Below the pieces are notes generated by a model that had not been told where the DNA came from, made no database searches, and saw only the letters and a list, made by a program, of their open reading frames with translations. A stretch of DNA of 39,789 nt. Origin: Lachnospiraceae bacterium. GTDB lineage: Bacteria; Bacillota; Clostridia; Lachnospirales; Lachnospiraceae. Of the stretch, positions 1-7,432 are shown one piece after another. The position numbers and the translations under genes were made by a program. Position 1 is the first letter of the stretch, and every line of letters begins with the position of its first letter. The stretch lies in the NCBI GenBank assembly GCA_030524635.1, contig JAUNGG010000014.1:31779-71567 (forward strand), written 5' to 3'.

Positions 1-32
1 GACATAAAAACAAAACAGGCAGGTGAGTGCAG

Positions 33-215
33 ATGGCTGGGAAGAGCAGCTGTGACAGTTGTGTGAATTATGTGTATGATGAGGAAACGGAAGATTACTG
101 GTGCATGGTGAATCTGGACGAGGATGAGATGAGCCGGCTGCTGGCGGATCGGCGGTATGCATGTCCCTATTATCAGCTTTATGATGAGTATAAGATCGTT
201 AGGAAGCAGATGTAG
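33..215 (+). CDS. Small four-cysteine protein (DUF6472-like)
   Basis: This encodes a 60-residue acidic protein with two CxxC-like pairs: Cys7 and Cys10 near the N-terminus, then Cys24 and Cys44. The spacing suggests a small metal-binding fold, but function is unknown. It resembles the short DUF6472-type proteins common in Lachnospiraceae; this is from memory of the family pattern, not a search. The ATG at 33 is preferred over a GTG six bases upstream because AGGTGAG lies about 8 bases before it. The next gene follows after about 45 bases, so the two are probably co-transcribed. Confidence 0.75.
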   Translation: MAGKSSCDSCVNYVYDEETEDYWCMVNLDEDEMSRLLADRRYACPYYQLYDEYKIVRKQM

Positions 216-260
216 CTGGATATAAAATACAAAACAAAGCAGGCAGGGAGACGAGATAAA

Positions 261-737
261 ATGGCATTTGAGCAGGCGAAAGCATATTTGGAGCAGAAAG
301 GATTTGGAGATCGGGTAAAGGAGTTTGCAGTTTCCAGTGCTACTGTGGAGCTGGCGGCCCAAGCAGTAGGATGTGAACCGGCCAGGATCGCGAAGACATT
401 ATCCTTTCTGGTGGATGGAAAGGCAATCCTGATCGTAGCGGCAGGGGATGCAAAGGTGGATAACCATAAGTATAAAGAGAAGTTTCATACCAAGGCGAAG
501 ATGCTTTCGACGGAGGAAGTAGTGGAGCTGGTGGGACATGCGGTAGGCGGAGTGTGTCCCTTTGGCGTGAAGGACGGCGTGATCGTGTTTTTGGATGAAT
601 CTCTGAAGCGGTTTGAGATCGTGTATCCGGCCTGCGGCAGCAGCAACAGTGCGGTGGAACTGACGATTCCGGAACTGGAACTGTGCTCCGGGTATGAGGA
701 GTGGGTGGATGTTTGTAAGGGATGGATGGAAGGGTGA
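261..737 (+). CDS. YbaK/EbsC-family aminoacyl-tRNA deacylase-like protein
   Basis: The 158-residue protein has the YbaK/EbsC (aminoacyl-tRNA editing) fold pattern: a TVELAAQA segment, then a KTLSFLVDG strand, a lysine-rich VDNHKYKEKF segment, and the glycine-rich GHAVGGVCPFGVK motif of the substrate pocket. Members of this family hydrolyse mischarged aminoacyl-tRNAs, for example Cys-tRNA(Pro) or Ala-tRNA(Pro), in the cytoplasm. The exact substrate cannot be told from sequence. Length matches stand-alone family members. A GGGAG ribosome site precedes the ATG. A stem-loop terminator follows about 90 bases downstream. Confidence 0.88.
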   Translation: MAFEQAKAYLEQKGFGDRVKEFAVSSATVELAAQAVGCEPARIAKTLSFLVDGKAILIVAAGDAKVDNHKYKEKFHTKAKMLSTEEVVELVGHAVGGVCPFGVKDGVIVFLDESLKRFEIVYPACGSSNSAVELTIPELELCSGYEEWVDVCKGWMEG

Positions 738-829
738 GAATTCTGGTATATGAGGGGTTCTGTCTGTATAAAGATCGTAGGAAAAGAAAGAGGGCTGTTG
801 GGAAAAATAAAATAACGAAGTGAAATTAG

Positions 830-872
830 AGGGACCTAAATGTGAAAATGTAGAAATTAGGTCCCTGTTTTT
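830..872 (+). terminator. Rho-independent terminator after the YbaK-like gene
   Basis: AGGGACCTAAAT (830-841) pairs with ATTAGGTCCCT (856-866) around a 14-base loop, with one unpaired A, and is followed by GTTTTTAT. This ends the first small transcription unit and isolates it from the regulator gene at 1015. The rest of the 738-1014 gap is AT-rich, and I see no convincing gene or consensus promoter in it. Confidence 0.8.
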
Positions 873-1014
873 ATATTCAGGCTGATAACTGGGAGGATAT
901 GAAACTGCAGCCCAGGTCCCATCGGGGAAAATCAGACAAAAAAGAATCTGTAAAATTACCAGAATATATGATAAACTTTTTTAATATAGCTTATGCCTAA
1001 AGGAGAGAAATACT

Positions 1015-2220
1015 ATGGACAGAACAAGAATATCTGAAAATAACATGAGTTTTCTGGAGGGAAAGGAACGGTCCCCCAGGGAACTGGTTGCTTTTTTAAA
1101 GAAAGGCGCATTATATCGAAGCTTTGATCAGGTTCTGTCCCGTGCCTGCCCGGATGAAAAGATGATGGAAAAGCTGATTCAGGGTATGATAGAGATTACA
1201 GGGGAAAAGCCGGACAGCGTGGCAAGAAAGGTGCGGAACTGGCTGAAGGGGAAAAATATACCGAAAAATCGGAAGACATTGTTCCAAATCTGTTTTGCAT
1301 TGGGATTAAATGAAGCGGAAACCGGACGAGTGCTGGGTGCAGCAGCCGAAACAGGGATCCACTACCGCAATCCGGACGAGCTGGTGTATGCGTTTGCTCT
1401 TCGAACCGGAAAAGATTACCAGTATGCGGAGGATTTGAGAAAGAATGTGCAGAACCAATACGGTTTTATGTGGAGCAGCCGGGATGAGGAATCAGAAGAA
1501 GAAACAGACAAGGCAGTCGGAAAAAAGAAGGCCAAAAAGAATAACAGGGAGAACTATGTGAAATTAGAACCGGTTTTTACCAGGCAGATATGGAATGAAT
1601 TTAGTCAGGTAACAGATGAAGCCAGCCTGATGGAGTTTTTCCAGGAACATGGAAAAGATTTAGGAGTACTGCATGAAACCGCATATCAGAAATTTATGGA
1701 ATTGATGGATTATCTGCAGCAGCCGGAAGGATTAAACGGAAAAGCAGAGGAAAAATATACCATGGATGAGATCATGGATACTTATTTCCAGATGCATATC
1801 CCAGAAGGCAGAAAAACAGCAGATTATACCTGTCTGCAGAAATTAGTTCGGAAATATTGGCCAAATGAAACCAGCCTTTTAAATATGAGAAACCGGAAGG
1901 AAGATGTAAGCCGGAAGGTGATGGTTCTTTTGTACCTGGTTACAGAGGAATTTGATTTTTGCCGGATGAATGAGCAGGGTATGGATGAGCAGAAGGATTA
2001 TTATATGGATGACGAAGAAGAGGATGCAGATACGGTGCTGGAAAGACGGATCAAGCAGATGAATCTGTTTCTGAAGGCTTATGGAATGAATCCCCTGGAT
2101 CCTGGCAATCTGTTTGACTATCTGGTGCTGTACGCAATGAAGGCCCGGGATGGGGAGCCGGTCAGTGAGCGGATGGAGCAGGTACTGGAGATTTTGTTTG
2201 AGGAGGAAGAAAAGCAATAG
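1015..2220 (+). CDS. Unknown 401-aa protein with helix-turn-helix-like N-terminus
   Basis: I do not recognise a named family. Residues about 45-110 look like a helical DNA-binding or XRE-like domain: the segment with LIQGMIEITGEKPDSVARKV, then NWLKGKNIPKNRKTLFQI and CFALGLNEAETGRVLG, has the periodicity of an HTH regulator. A lysine-rich linker (about 160-185) leads to an acidic, mostly helical C-terminal half with many Glu, Asp and Met residues. No membrane segment or signal peptide is seen. The ATG at 1015 has AAAGGAGAG upstream. Its place before the kinase-NACHT gene suggests a regulator or partner of that protein, which is inference. Confidence 0.6.
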   Translation: MDRTRISENNMSFLEGKERSPRELVAFLKKGALYRSFDQVLSRACPDEKMMEKLIQGMIEITGEKPDSVARKVRNWLKGKNIPKNRKTLFQICFALGLNEAETGRVLGAAAETGIHYRNPDELVYAFALRTGKDYQYAEDLRKNVQNQYGFMWSSRDEESEEETDKAVGKKKAKKNNRENYVKLEPVFTRQIWNEFSQVTDEASLMEFFQEHGKDLGVLHETAYQKFMELMDYLQQPEGLNGKAEEKYTMDEIMDTYFQMHIPEGRKTADYTCLQKLVRKYWPNETSLLNMRNRKEDVSRKVMVLLYLVTEEFDFCRMNEQGMDEQKDYYMDDEEEDADTVLERRIKQMNLFLKAYGMNPLDPGNLFDYLVLYAMKARDGEPVSERMEQVLEILFEEEEKQ

Positions 2221-2416
2221 AACAGAAGATGTTGTGAAAGGACGAAAACGTTGTTACGGAAAAAAGTTACAGATGAGATTCTTTTCCGATGCTATCATGT
2301 TATCATAAGAACTGCCATAAGGCTTACTAATCACTGACGAAAACTGTATGGCAATGAAACAGGTAACGGTGAAGGAGACGGAACCATTACTGAAAAAGAG
2401 GCTTAGGAGAGGGCGA

Positions 2417-5383
2417 ATGAAGGAAAAACGACAATTTCGGAAAAAAGGAGAACTGCTGAGGCTTGGCGGTGTAGAATACCGGTTGGAGTCGATGATTGGC
2501 TGTGGGGGCAGTTCGGTGGTGTATCAGGCATCTTACGAAGACCAGCTAAACTGCGGCAGCCGTCATCAGGTTCTGATCAAAGAATTATACCCATGTCATT
2601 CACGGGGATTGATCTATCGGAATGAAGCTGGTGTGATCTGCTGCGAGGGAGACGGCAGAGCAGTGATGGAGCGCTGCAGGAAAAGCTTTTTTAAGGGAAA
2701 TCAGGCCAATCTGGAACTGCTCACAAAGCTTCCGGAGAAGATATCAGGTAATCTGAATTCTTATGAGAGCTATGGTACCTTTTATTCGATCTTGACGGTT
2801 CACGGCGGGAGAAGTCTGGAGGAGCTGCTGGAGGAAGGCAGTGAATTTAACCGCTTGAAAACAATTGCAGAAGGGATGATGAAGATTCTGGATGCGGTGG
2901 ACTGCTTCCATCGGAATCGGATTCTGCATCTGGATATCAGCCCGGACAATATTTTGATTCTGCCGGAGCGGGCACTTCTGATTGATTACAACAGCATCTG
3001 GCAGATGGATGATCTGGAGGAGAATTGCTTTTTCAGTGAGAAGGAAGGCTACACGGCGCCGGAGGTCTGCCTGGAGGAGGCCTGGGATGTAGGACCAGCA
3101 TCCGATCTGTATTCGGTCTGCGCCGTTTTTTTCCGCATGCTGACAGGGAGAATTCTCTCGGAAGCAGAGACCACCGGAAATGGTTTGAAGCGATGTTTCC
3201 CGAAGGATCTGGAAATATTTCAGGGCGAACCGGTATCTGCAGCTAGAAAGGCGGTGCAGATTGTCACAAAGGGCCTGCACACTTTGGCACGGAAACGGTA
3301 TCAGTCGGTGGATGAGCTGCGTGATGAAATCAGGGAGCTTCTCAGGCGGATCGACGGCAAAGGAATTTCTCATAGTGCGGTCTGGGAAGGGAGCCGCCGG
3401 AACTGGAAAAGGCAGCGATGCCCGGAGGAGCGGTACCAGGAAAGAGTACTTTCCTTTCTATCAGATCGCGGCAGACCATTCACCCAGGAGGAAGGGTTTC
3501 AGCTTCTGGAGCAGGGGAAGCTTTTGCTTCTGACAGGGGCTGGGGGAATGGGAAAAACCAGACTTTTGATGGAGCTTTGGGGAAAAACGGTTAACGACTA
3601 TGTTCCCAGCCAGCCGGTGACCGTCTATATTCCCCTGGCCAGTTATCAGGAAGCAGAGCAGAAGGCAGCAGGAGAAACTTTTTATATAAGAAAATATATT
3701 CTTCGTTCCCTGTATTTTTGGGAGCAGGTGGATGGGATAGAGGATGGGCTTCATGAATTGGAACGTCTGATGGATCAGGAGGACGGCCTGCGGCTGATTT
3801 TACTTTTAGACGGTCTGAATGAAGCAGGAAGCCGCCAGGCGGGGCTGTTAAAGGAGATTGAGAAGCTGGGAACAAAACCAGGCGTTGGGATTTTGGTTAC
3901 AGATCGATCAGATGCAGTGCGTTCTTACGGGCTGCGGGAGTTTGCAGCGGCAGAGCTTCTGCCTTTTTCAGAAGCTATGGTGAGACAGAGCTTGGAGCAG
4001 GCGGGACTTGCCTGCCCGTCAGATCAGAAGCTGCTGAAGCTTCTGCAAAATCCCATGCTGCTTTCGCTGTATCGAAAAACCATAGCGCTGTCCAGGGAAA
4101 ATGGATTTATCGACCAGGAAACAAGAGATGAAAAAGGTCCGGTGCGCTTGGCAGAAGTCACCATGGAGGGTATGATCGGACGGTATCTGGAAAGCCTTCT
4201 GATCCATGAGCAGCGTGTGGATTCCGGAAACCAGTCGGAGCAGCTTCGCCACCAGTATCTGCTGCACCATTTCCTGCCGGAGATTGCCGGAGAACTGAAA
4301 CGCCGGAAAAGGACGCTGCTGACTACAGAAAACCTGTATGATCTGGCAGAGAAAAATTACCAGAACTTAAACCGGAAAAGCTTTTCTCTGGCATTCCCGG
4401 AATTTTTAGGGAGATCCCGGCTGATGCTCCAGGGGATCAATAATGAGAAGGAATGGTTTGATTATGCAGTAACGGAACAGCTGACCCAGCATCTGAATCT
4501 GCTGGAACGAAGCAGTGACGGAACATACCGGCTGGTTCATGATAATTTTTTGAATTATCTTGCAGAGGAGGACCGGAAGAACCGGCAGAAGGAGCTGACA
4601 TTCCGAAAAAAGGAATGGGGACGAAAAGGAATTATGGGAATTCTGGCTGCGGTTATAGTGACTGCCGTGGGAGGCATGCTTTGGAAAACACAGATGCCTC
4701 CCAGGATGACAAAGGAGCAGCAGGGTGCGCTTGGCAATGCTCTGAAGTATATGGAGGGCAATCTGGCAGTACTGGGAAAACAGATCGAAGCTCAGAAGGA
4801 GATTTTGAAAACAGCATCGGATGATTCGGTATTAGAAGGCAATGAGACAGGAATCCAAAAGTTGGAAGCTTGTATGGAAAAACAGGAAAAAGATCTGGAA
4901 ACGTATTTATACATGAGAGGGGACCGGAATGATATCAGCCAAGCCCTGAAGAATGTCAAGGCAGATGTTCCTACAACCATCATTCAGGATCTGTATACCA
5001 GAACCTTTGAAATGGACACCATCATGGAAGAAGCCCAGAGACATTTGAAGGATAAATTATGTGATGCTGACAGTGTTTATATCGGAGCAAAGAAGCGTGA
5101 GCCGCTGGTTTGTGCATATGAAAACTACTTGGATGTGTACGCTACTTATACGTATCTGGAACTGAATTGCCTGATGATCCAGTTAGATGAGGAGAACTTA
5201 AAGGAGGTCAGGGAAACGGTATCCAATATGCCGGTATTTCAGCAGTATTTGCTACAGTATCCTATGTCGAATTTGTCAGAGCAGGAAGCAGAAGAGCAGG
5301 TAAAGCAGGCCAAGGACAATCTGAAGGACGCGGCGAGGGAGATGAAAACTCAGAATTATAGGATACCGGAAGTGAAGTATTAA
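2417..5383 (+). CDS. Ser/Thr kinase-NACHT NTPase fusion with membrane anchor
   Basis: A 988-residue multidomain protein counted from the ATG at 2417, preferred over an ATG at 2348 because AGGAGAGGG lies just upstream and the earlier ATG has no ribosome site. Residues about 15-315 form a protein kinase: GCGGSSVV loop (28-35), Lys55, HLDISPDN catalytic loop (171-178; HRD changed to HLD), DYN for DFG (190-192), APE (214-216). Residues about 345-720 form a NACHT-type STAND NTPase: Walker A GAGGMGKT (374-381), Walker B LILLLDGLNE (460-469), VTDR sensor, and a closing HDNFLNYLAEE motif. A single membrane helix follows (738-756), then a helical, probably extracytoplasmic tail of about 230 residues. 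The lipoprotein gene follows after 28 bases, so the tail and the lipoprotein may meet outside the membrane. A signalling role is inferred. Confidence 0.85.
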   Translation: MKEKRQFRKKGELLRLGGVEYRLESMIGCGGSSVVYQASYEDQLNCGSRHQVLIKELYPCHSRGLIYRNEAGVICCEGDGRAVMERCRKSFFKGNQANLELLTKLPEKISGNLNSYESYGTFYSILTVHGGRSLEELLEEGSEFNRLKTIAEGMMKILDAVDCFHRNRILHLDISPDNILILPERALLIDYNSIWQMDDLEENCFFSEKEGYTAPEVCLEEAWDVGPASDLYSVCAVFFRMLTGRILSEAETTGNGLKRCFPKDLEIFQGEPVSAARKAVQIVTKGLHTLARKRYQSVDELRDEIRELLRRIDGKGISHSAVWEGSRRNWKRQRCPEERYQERVLSFLSDRGRPFTQEEGFQLLEQGKLLLLTGAGGMGKTRLLMELWGKTVNDYVPSQPVTVYIPLASYQEAEQKAAGETFYIRKYILRSLYFWEQVDGIEDGLHELERLMDQEDGLRLILLLDGLNEAGSRQAGLLKEIEKLGTKPGVGILVTDRSDAVRSYGLREFAAAELLPFSEAMVRQSLEQAGLACPSDQKLLKLLQNPMLLSLYRKTIALSRENGFIDQETRDEKGPVRLAEVTMEGMIGRYLESLLIHEQRVDSGNQSEQLRHQYLLHHFLPEIAGELKRRKRTLLTTENLYDLAEKNYQNLNRKSFSLAFPEFLGRSRLMLQGINNEKEWFDYAVTEQLTQHLNLLERSSDGTYRLVHDNFLNYLAEEDRKNRQKELTFRKKEWGRKGIMGILAAVIVTAVGGMLWKTQMPPRMTKEQQGALGNALKYMEGNLAVLGKQIEAQKEILKTASDDSVLEGNETGIQKLEACMEKQEKDLETYLYMRGDRNDISQALKNVKADVPTTIIQDLYTRTFEMDTIMEEAQRHLKDKLCDADSVYIGAKKREPLVCAYENYLDVYATYTYLELNCLMIQLDEENLKEVRETVSNMPVFQQYLLQYPMSNLSEQEAEEQVKQAKDNLKDAAREMKTQNYRIPEVKY

Positions 5384-5411
5384 AAGAAAATAAGAGATGG
5401 GAGGAGTTCAA

Positions 5412-6221
5412 ATGAAAAAAGAATCGGCAGCAAGGAATCAAAGAAAGGGGAAGAAGGCGGCAGTTTTCGGTATATTAGGCGGGATGGTAATCGTGCTGTC
5501 AGCCTGCGGATCAGGAAGCAGAAAAAAAGAAGCGGAGGATCGGAAGGCCATTGCAGATGATTACGCTCAGATTATGATGCTTCAGGATCAGGACAGCCAG
5601 GTCTATGATCAGGTTCTGGAAGAGATCGGCGTATATCTGGAGCAGCCCGCTCCGGATAAGCAGGAGCAGCTTCTGGAGCTGATGGAAAATACCATTCAGG
5701 ATATGGAGGAATTAACCGATTCCTATGTGCCTTACCAGGTGGATCAGGAGTTTGCAAAATTGCTGGATGAAAATGGAATCAGCTCTGCCGAGTATGAGAT
5801 GAATGCAAACGGAAGATATCAGATGCTTGCCATGTACATTCAGGATCTAACGATTCTGGAATTTTATGTAGAAAGCGCGGATTACGATGAGATCGCCATG
5901 GACGAGCTGGATGAGGCTTATAAAGGATATGTGGAGAATCAGAAGGATATGCGGGGCTATAACTATACAGGCGTGAATTACTGGTTTGCCGGATGGGAAG
6001 CAGAGGATGTGGAATACGTAAAGGAACAGGTGCTGGAGCAGTTTTTGTCCTTCTCTGTAGAAAACCCAGTGTGGGAGACAGAGCGGGACGCTGTGGAGGT
6101 GAGGATGAATACCTACCTGAATCGGATCGAAGAACGTCTGGATCAATCTGCGGAAAAATTAGGAGAAAAGCAGGAACGGCTGTATGAATTGGAGAAGGAA
6201 GTGAAAGGGATGGAGAGATAG
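5412..6221 (+). CDS. Putative lipoprotein, helical
   Basis: A 269-residue protein starting at the ATG at 5412, which has GGGAGGAG upstream; an ATG at 5397 would place the ribosome site inside the gene. The N-terminus is basic (MKKESAARNQRKGKK), followed by a hydrophobic stretch and an LSAC lipobox, so it should be lipid-anchored on the outer face of the membrane. The mature part is acidic and strongly helical, rich in Glu, Gln and Tyr, with a coiled-coil-like C-terminus. It has no recognised enzymatic motif. It lies directly behind the kinase-NACHT gene, whose extracytoplasmic tail is also helical, so it may be an accessory sensor (inference). Confidence 0.75.
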   Translation: MKKESAARNQRKGKKAAVFGILGGMVIVLSACGSGSRKKEAEDRKAIADDYAQIMMLQDQDSQVYDQVLEEIGVYLEQPAPDKQEQLLELMENTIQDMEELTDSYVPYQVDQEFAKLLDENGISSAEYEMNANGRYQMLAMYIQDLTILEFYVESADYDEIAMDELDEAYKGYVENQKDMRGYNYTGVNYWFAGWEAEDVEYVKEQVLEQFLSFSVENPVWETERDAVEVRMNTYLNRIEERLDQSAEKLGEKQERLYELEKEVKGMER

Positions 6222-6260
6222 GGATTATTTTTAAAATTTAACTGAAAGCGGCTTAGTTAA

Positions 6261-6301
6261 AAACCTCTGTATTTTGTTTTAGGTGCAAAATACAGAGGTT
6301 T
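6261..6301. terminator. Bidirectional terminator between convergent genes
   Basis: A perfect 15-bp stem (6261-6275 with 6287-6301) encloses an 11-base loop. A T-rich tract follows on the plus strand, and a U-rich tract would follow on the minus strand. It sits between the lipoprotein gene and the convergent XRE gene and can serve both. Confidence 0.9.
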
Positions 6302-6312
6302 TTCGTTGTTAG

Positions 6313-6636
6313 CTATAATTGTTTGGCTAGTCCTTTCATATAGGCAAGGGCCAACTGCTTATCCTTCTCTGGAAGTGCGGTAAATAAGGTAAGGCACTGG
6401 GATTGTTCCTTGGTAAGCCCGCTTAAGCTTTTGTCAGGCTCGAAGAAATCCGTTACGGAAATGCCAAAACCGTGACACAGCTTCTGCAGCGTAGGAAGAG
6501 ACGGCATATTTTGTTTATTGATCATCGTGCTTAAGGTGGAGTAGGTAATGCCGGAGGCTTTTGCCAGTTGATAATAGGACCAGTTCCGCTCGGCACAGAG
6601 TTCTTTGATTCGCTCCAAAGGATTAAAATCGTCCAT
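6313..6636 (-). CDS. XRE-family transcriptional regulator
   Basis: The 107-residue protein carries a classic HTH_XRE (Cro/CI-type) domain at residues 5-62. It shows RIKELCAERNWSYYQLAKAS, GITYSTLSTMI as the recognition helix region, and LPTLQKLCHGFGISVTDFF. A short C-terminal tail (KEQSQCLTLFTALPEKDKQL) is of the kind seen in small Bacillota phage-like or housekeeping repressors. The upstream 312-bp region separates it from the plus-strand Sel1 and GTPase operon and holds an inverted repeat (6693-6716). Regulation of that divergent operon is therefore plausible but not shown. Confidence 0.92.
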   Translation of the reverse strand: MDDFNPLERIKELCAERNWSYYQLAKASGITYSTLSTMINKQNMPSLPTLQKLCHGFGISVTDFFEPDKSLSGLTKEQSQCLTLFTALPEKDKQLALAYMKGLAKQL

Positions 6637-6692
6637 AAAATTCCCTCTGTTTTCTAAAATTGCATGACTTTATCATAGCTGAAATGAAATAA

Positions 6693-6716
6693 ATCGTACA
6701 GATACTATATTACGAT
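6693..6716. promoter_or_regulatory. Inverted repeat, possible XRE operator
   Basis: ATCGTA (6693-6698) and TACGAT (6711-6716) form a perfect 6-bp inverted repeat with a 12-bp spacer, in the divergent region between the XRE gene and the plus-strand operon. A TATAAT hexamer (6716-6721) overlaps its right end, but no matching -35 was found. Two half sites about 18 bp apart would suit an XRE dimer. The remainder of 6637-6948 contains no gene I can support. Confidence 0.35.
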
Positions 6717-6948
6717 ATAATAAGGACGTTAATACGTCACAAAGAAAGTTTTTTGTTCGTTATTATGAATATATCCTTAGTGGACAAGGGTACGGTACTG
6801 TTACAAAAATCAAGTAATAATCAGGCGTCAAGAGTTTAAAATTTGCAGATGGAAAAAAGATTCAGTTTTTGCAATGAGCGGATAGTAAAATGCAGAGAAA
6901 AGAAGCAGGAATGAATCGTTGCTGTACAAAAAAGAAGGGAATCGTAGA

Positions 6949-7290
6949 ATGAATCGGAGAATCAGGAAGCTATGGATAAAGGGATTAAGTGGGTCAGCTG
7001 ATGCTTACTGCAGGCTGGGGATCCTGTTCTTGAACGGTCTGGGATGCCGGAGAGACCGTAAGCTGGCGGGGCTGTGCCTGAGACAGGCAGCAGAGCTGGG
7101 AAGCGAGGAAGGGTATTTGCTGTATCATAAGTTTTTTTCAAAAGGAAAACGAATAATTGACAATGATTCTTATGTGGAAATATACAGAGAGTACGAAAGA
7201 GAGACTGATGAGAAAAAAAGAAGAAAATTAAGGAAATATTTGAATTTGGGAACAAAATGGCAAAAATTACAAATATTTCTTGCGAAATAA
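6949..7290 (+). CDS. Small Sel1-repeat-like protein
   Basis: A basic protein of 113 residues from the ATG at 6949, chosen because AGAAGGGA lies 8 bases upstream; a TTG at 6919 is possible. Residues about 10-60 match one Sel1/TPR-like repeat with the expected pattern: GSADAYCRLGILFLNGLGC, then a charged turn, then AGLCLRQAAELGSEEGYLLY. Sel1 repeats mediate protein-protein contacts. The C-terminus is very rich in Lys, Arg and Glu. No signal peptide is seen. It precedes the GTPase operon by about 140 bases and may be its first gene. Sel1-like repeats recur in the M48-like protein at 24280. Confidence 0.65.
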   Translation: MNRRIRKLWIKGLSGSADAYCRLGILFLNGLGCRRDRKLAGLCLRQAAELGSEEGYLLYHKFFSKGKRIIDNDSYVEIYREYERETDEKKRRKLRKYLNLGTKWQKLQIFLAK

Positions 7291-7298
7291 GACGAATT

Positions 7299-7327
7299 TT
7301 GGTATAACGTTTATAAGACTATATTAT
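7299..7327 (+). promoter_or_regulatory. Candidate sigma-A promoter of the GTPase operon
   Basis: TTGGTA (7299-7304), a 17-bp spacer and TATTAT (7322-7327) fit the vegetative consensus at 4/6 and 5/6 positions. Transcription would start near 7334, about 100 bases before the GTPase start codon. Confidence 0.45.
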
Positions 7328-7342
7328 AACGTAAAAGCGTTA
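7327..7342. promoter_or_regulatory. Inverted repeat over the start of transcription
   Basis: TAACG (7327-7331) and CGTTA (7338-7342) are inverted around a 6-bp spacer, abutting the candidate -10 box and covering the likely start site. TATAACGT also occurs twice (7303-7310 and 7325-7332), 22 bp apart. This placement would suit a repressor site. The binding protein is unknown; the neighbouring XRE protein is one candidate. Confidence 0.35.
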
Positions 7343-7432
7343 CGATAAGAAATTGGAAGTATGAAAATCGGATGTGAATCAAAAGAAGGTAACGGTACAC
7401 AAGGATGCCGAAAGGCAGAGAGGAGACAAAGG

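Noticed and set aside
2348..2416. Longer start of the kinase-NACHT gene at 2348
   Set aside because: No ribosome site precedes it, while the ATG at 2417 has AGGAGAGGG. The 23 extra residues are basic and outside the kinase domain.
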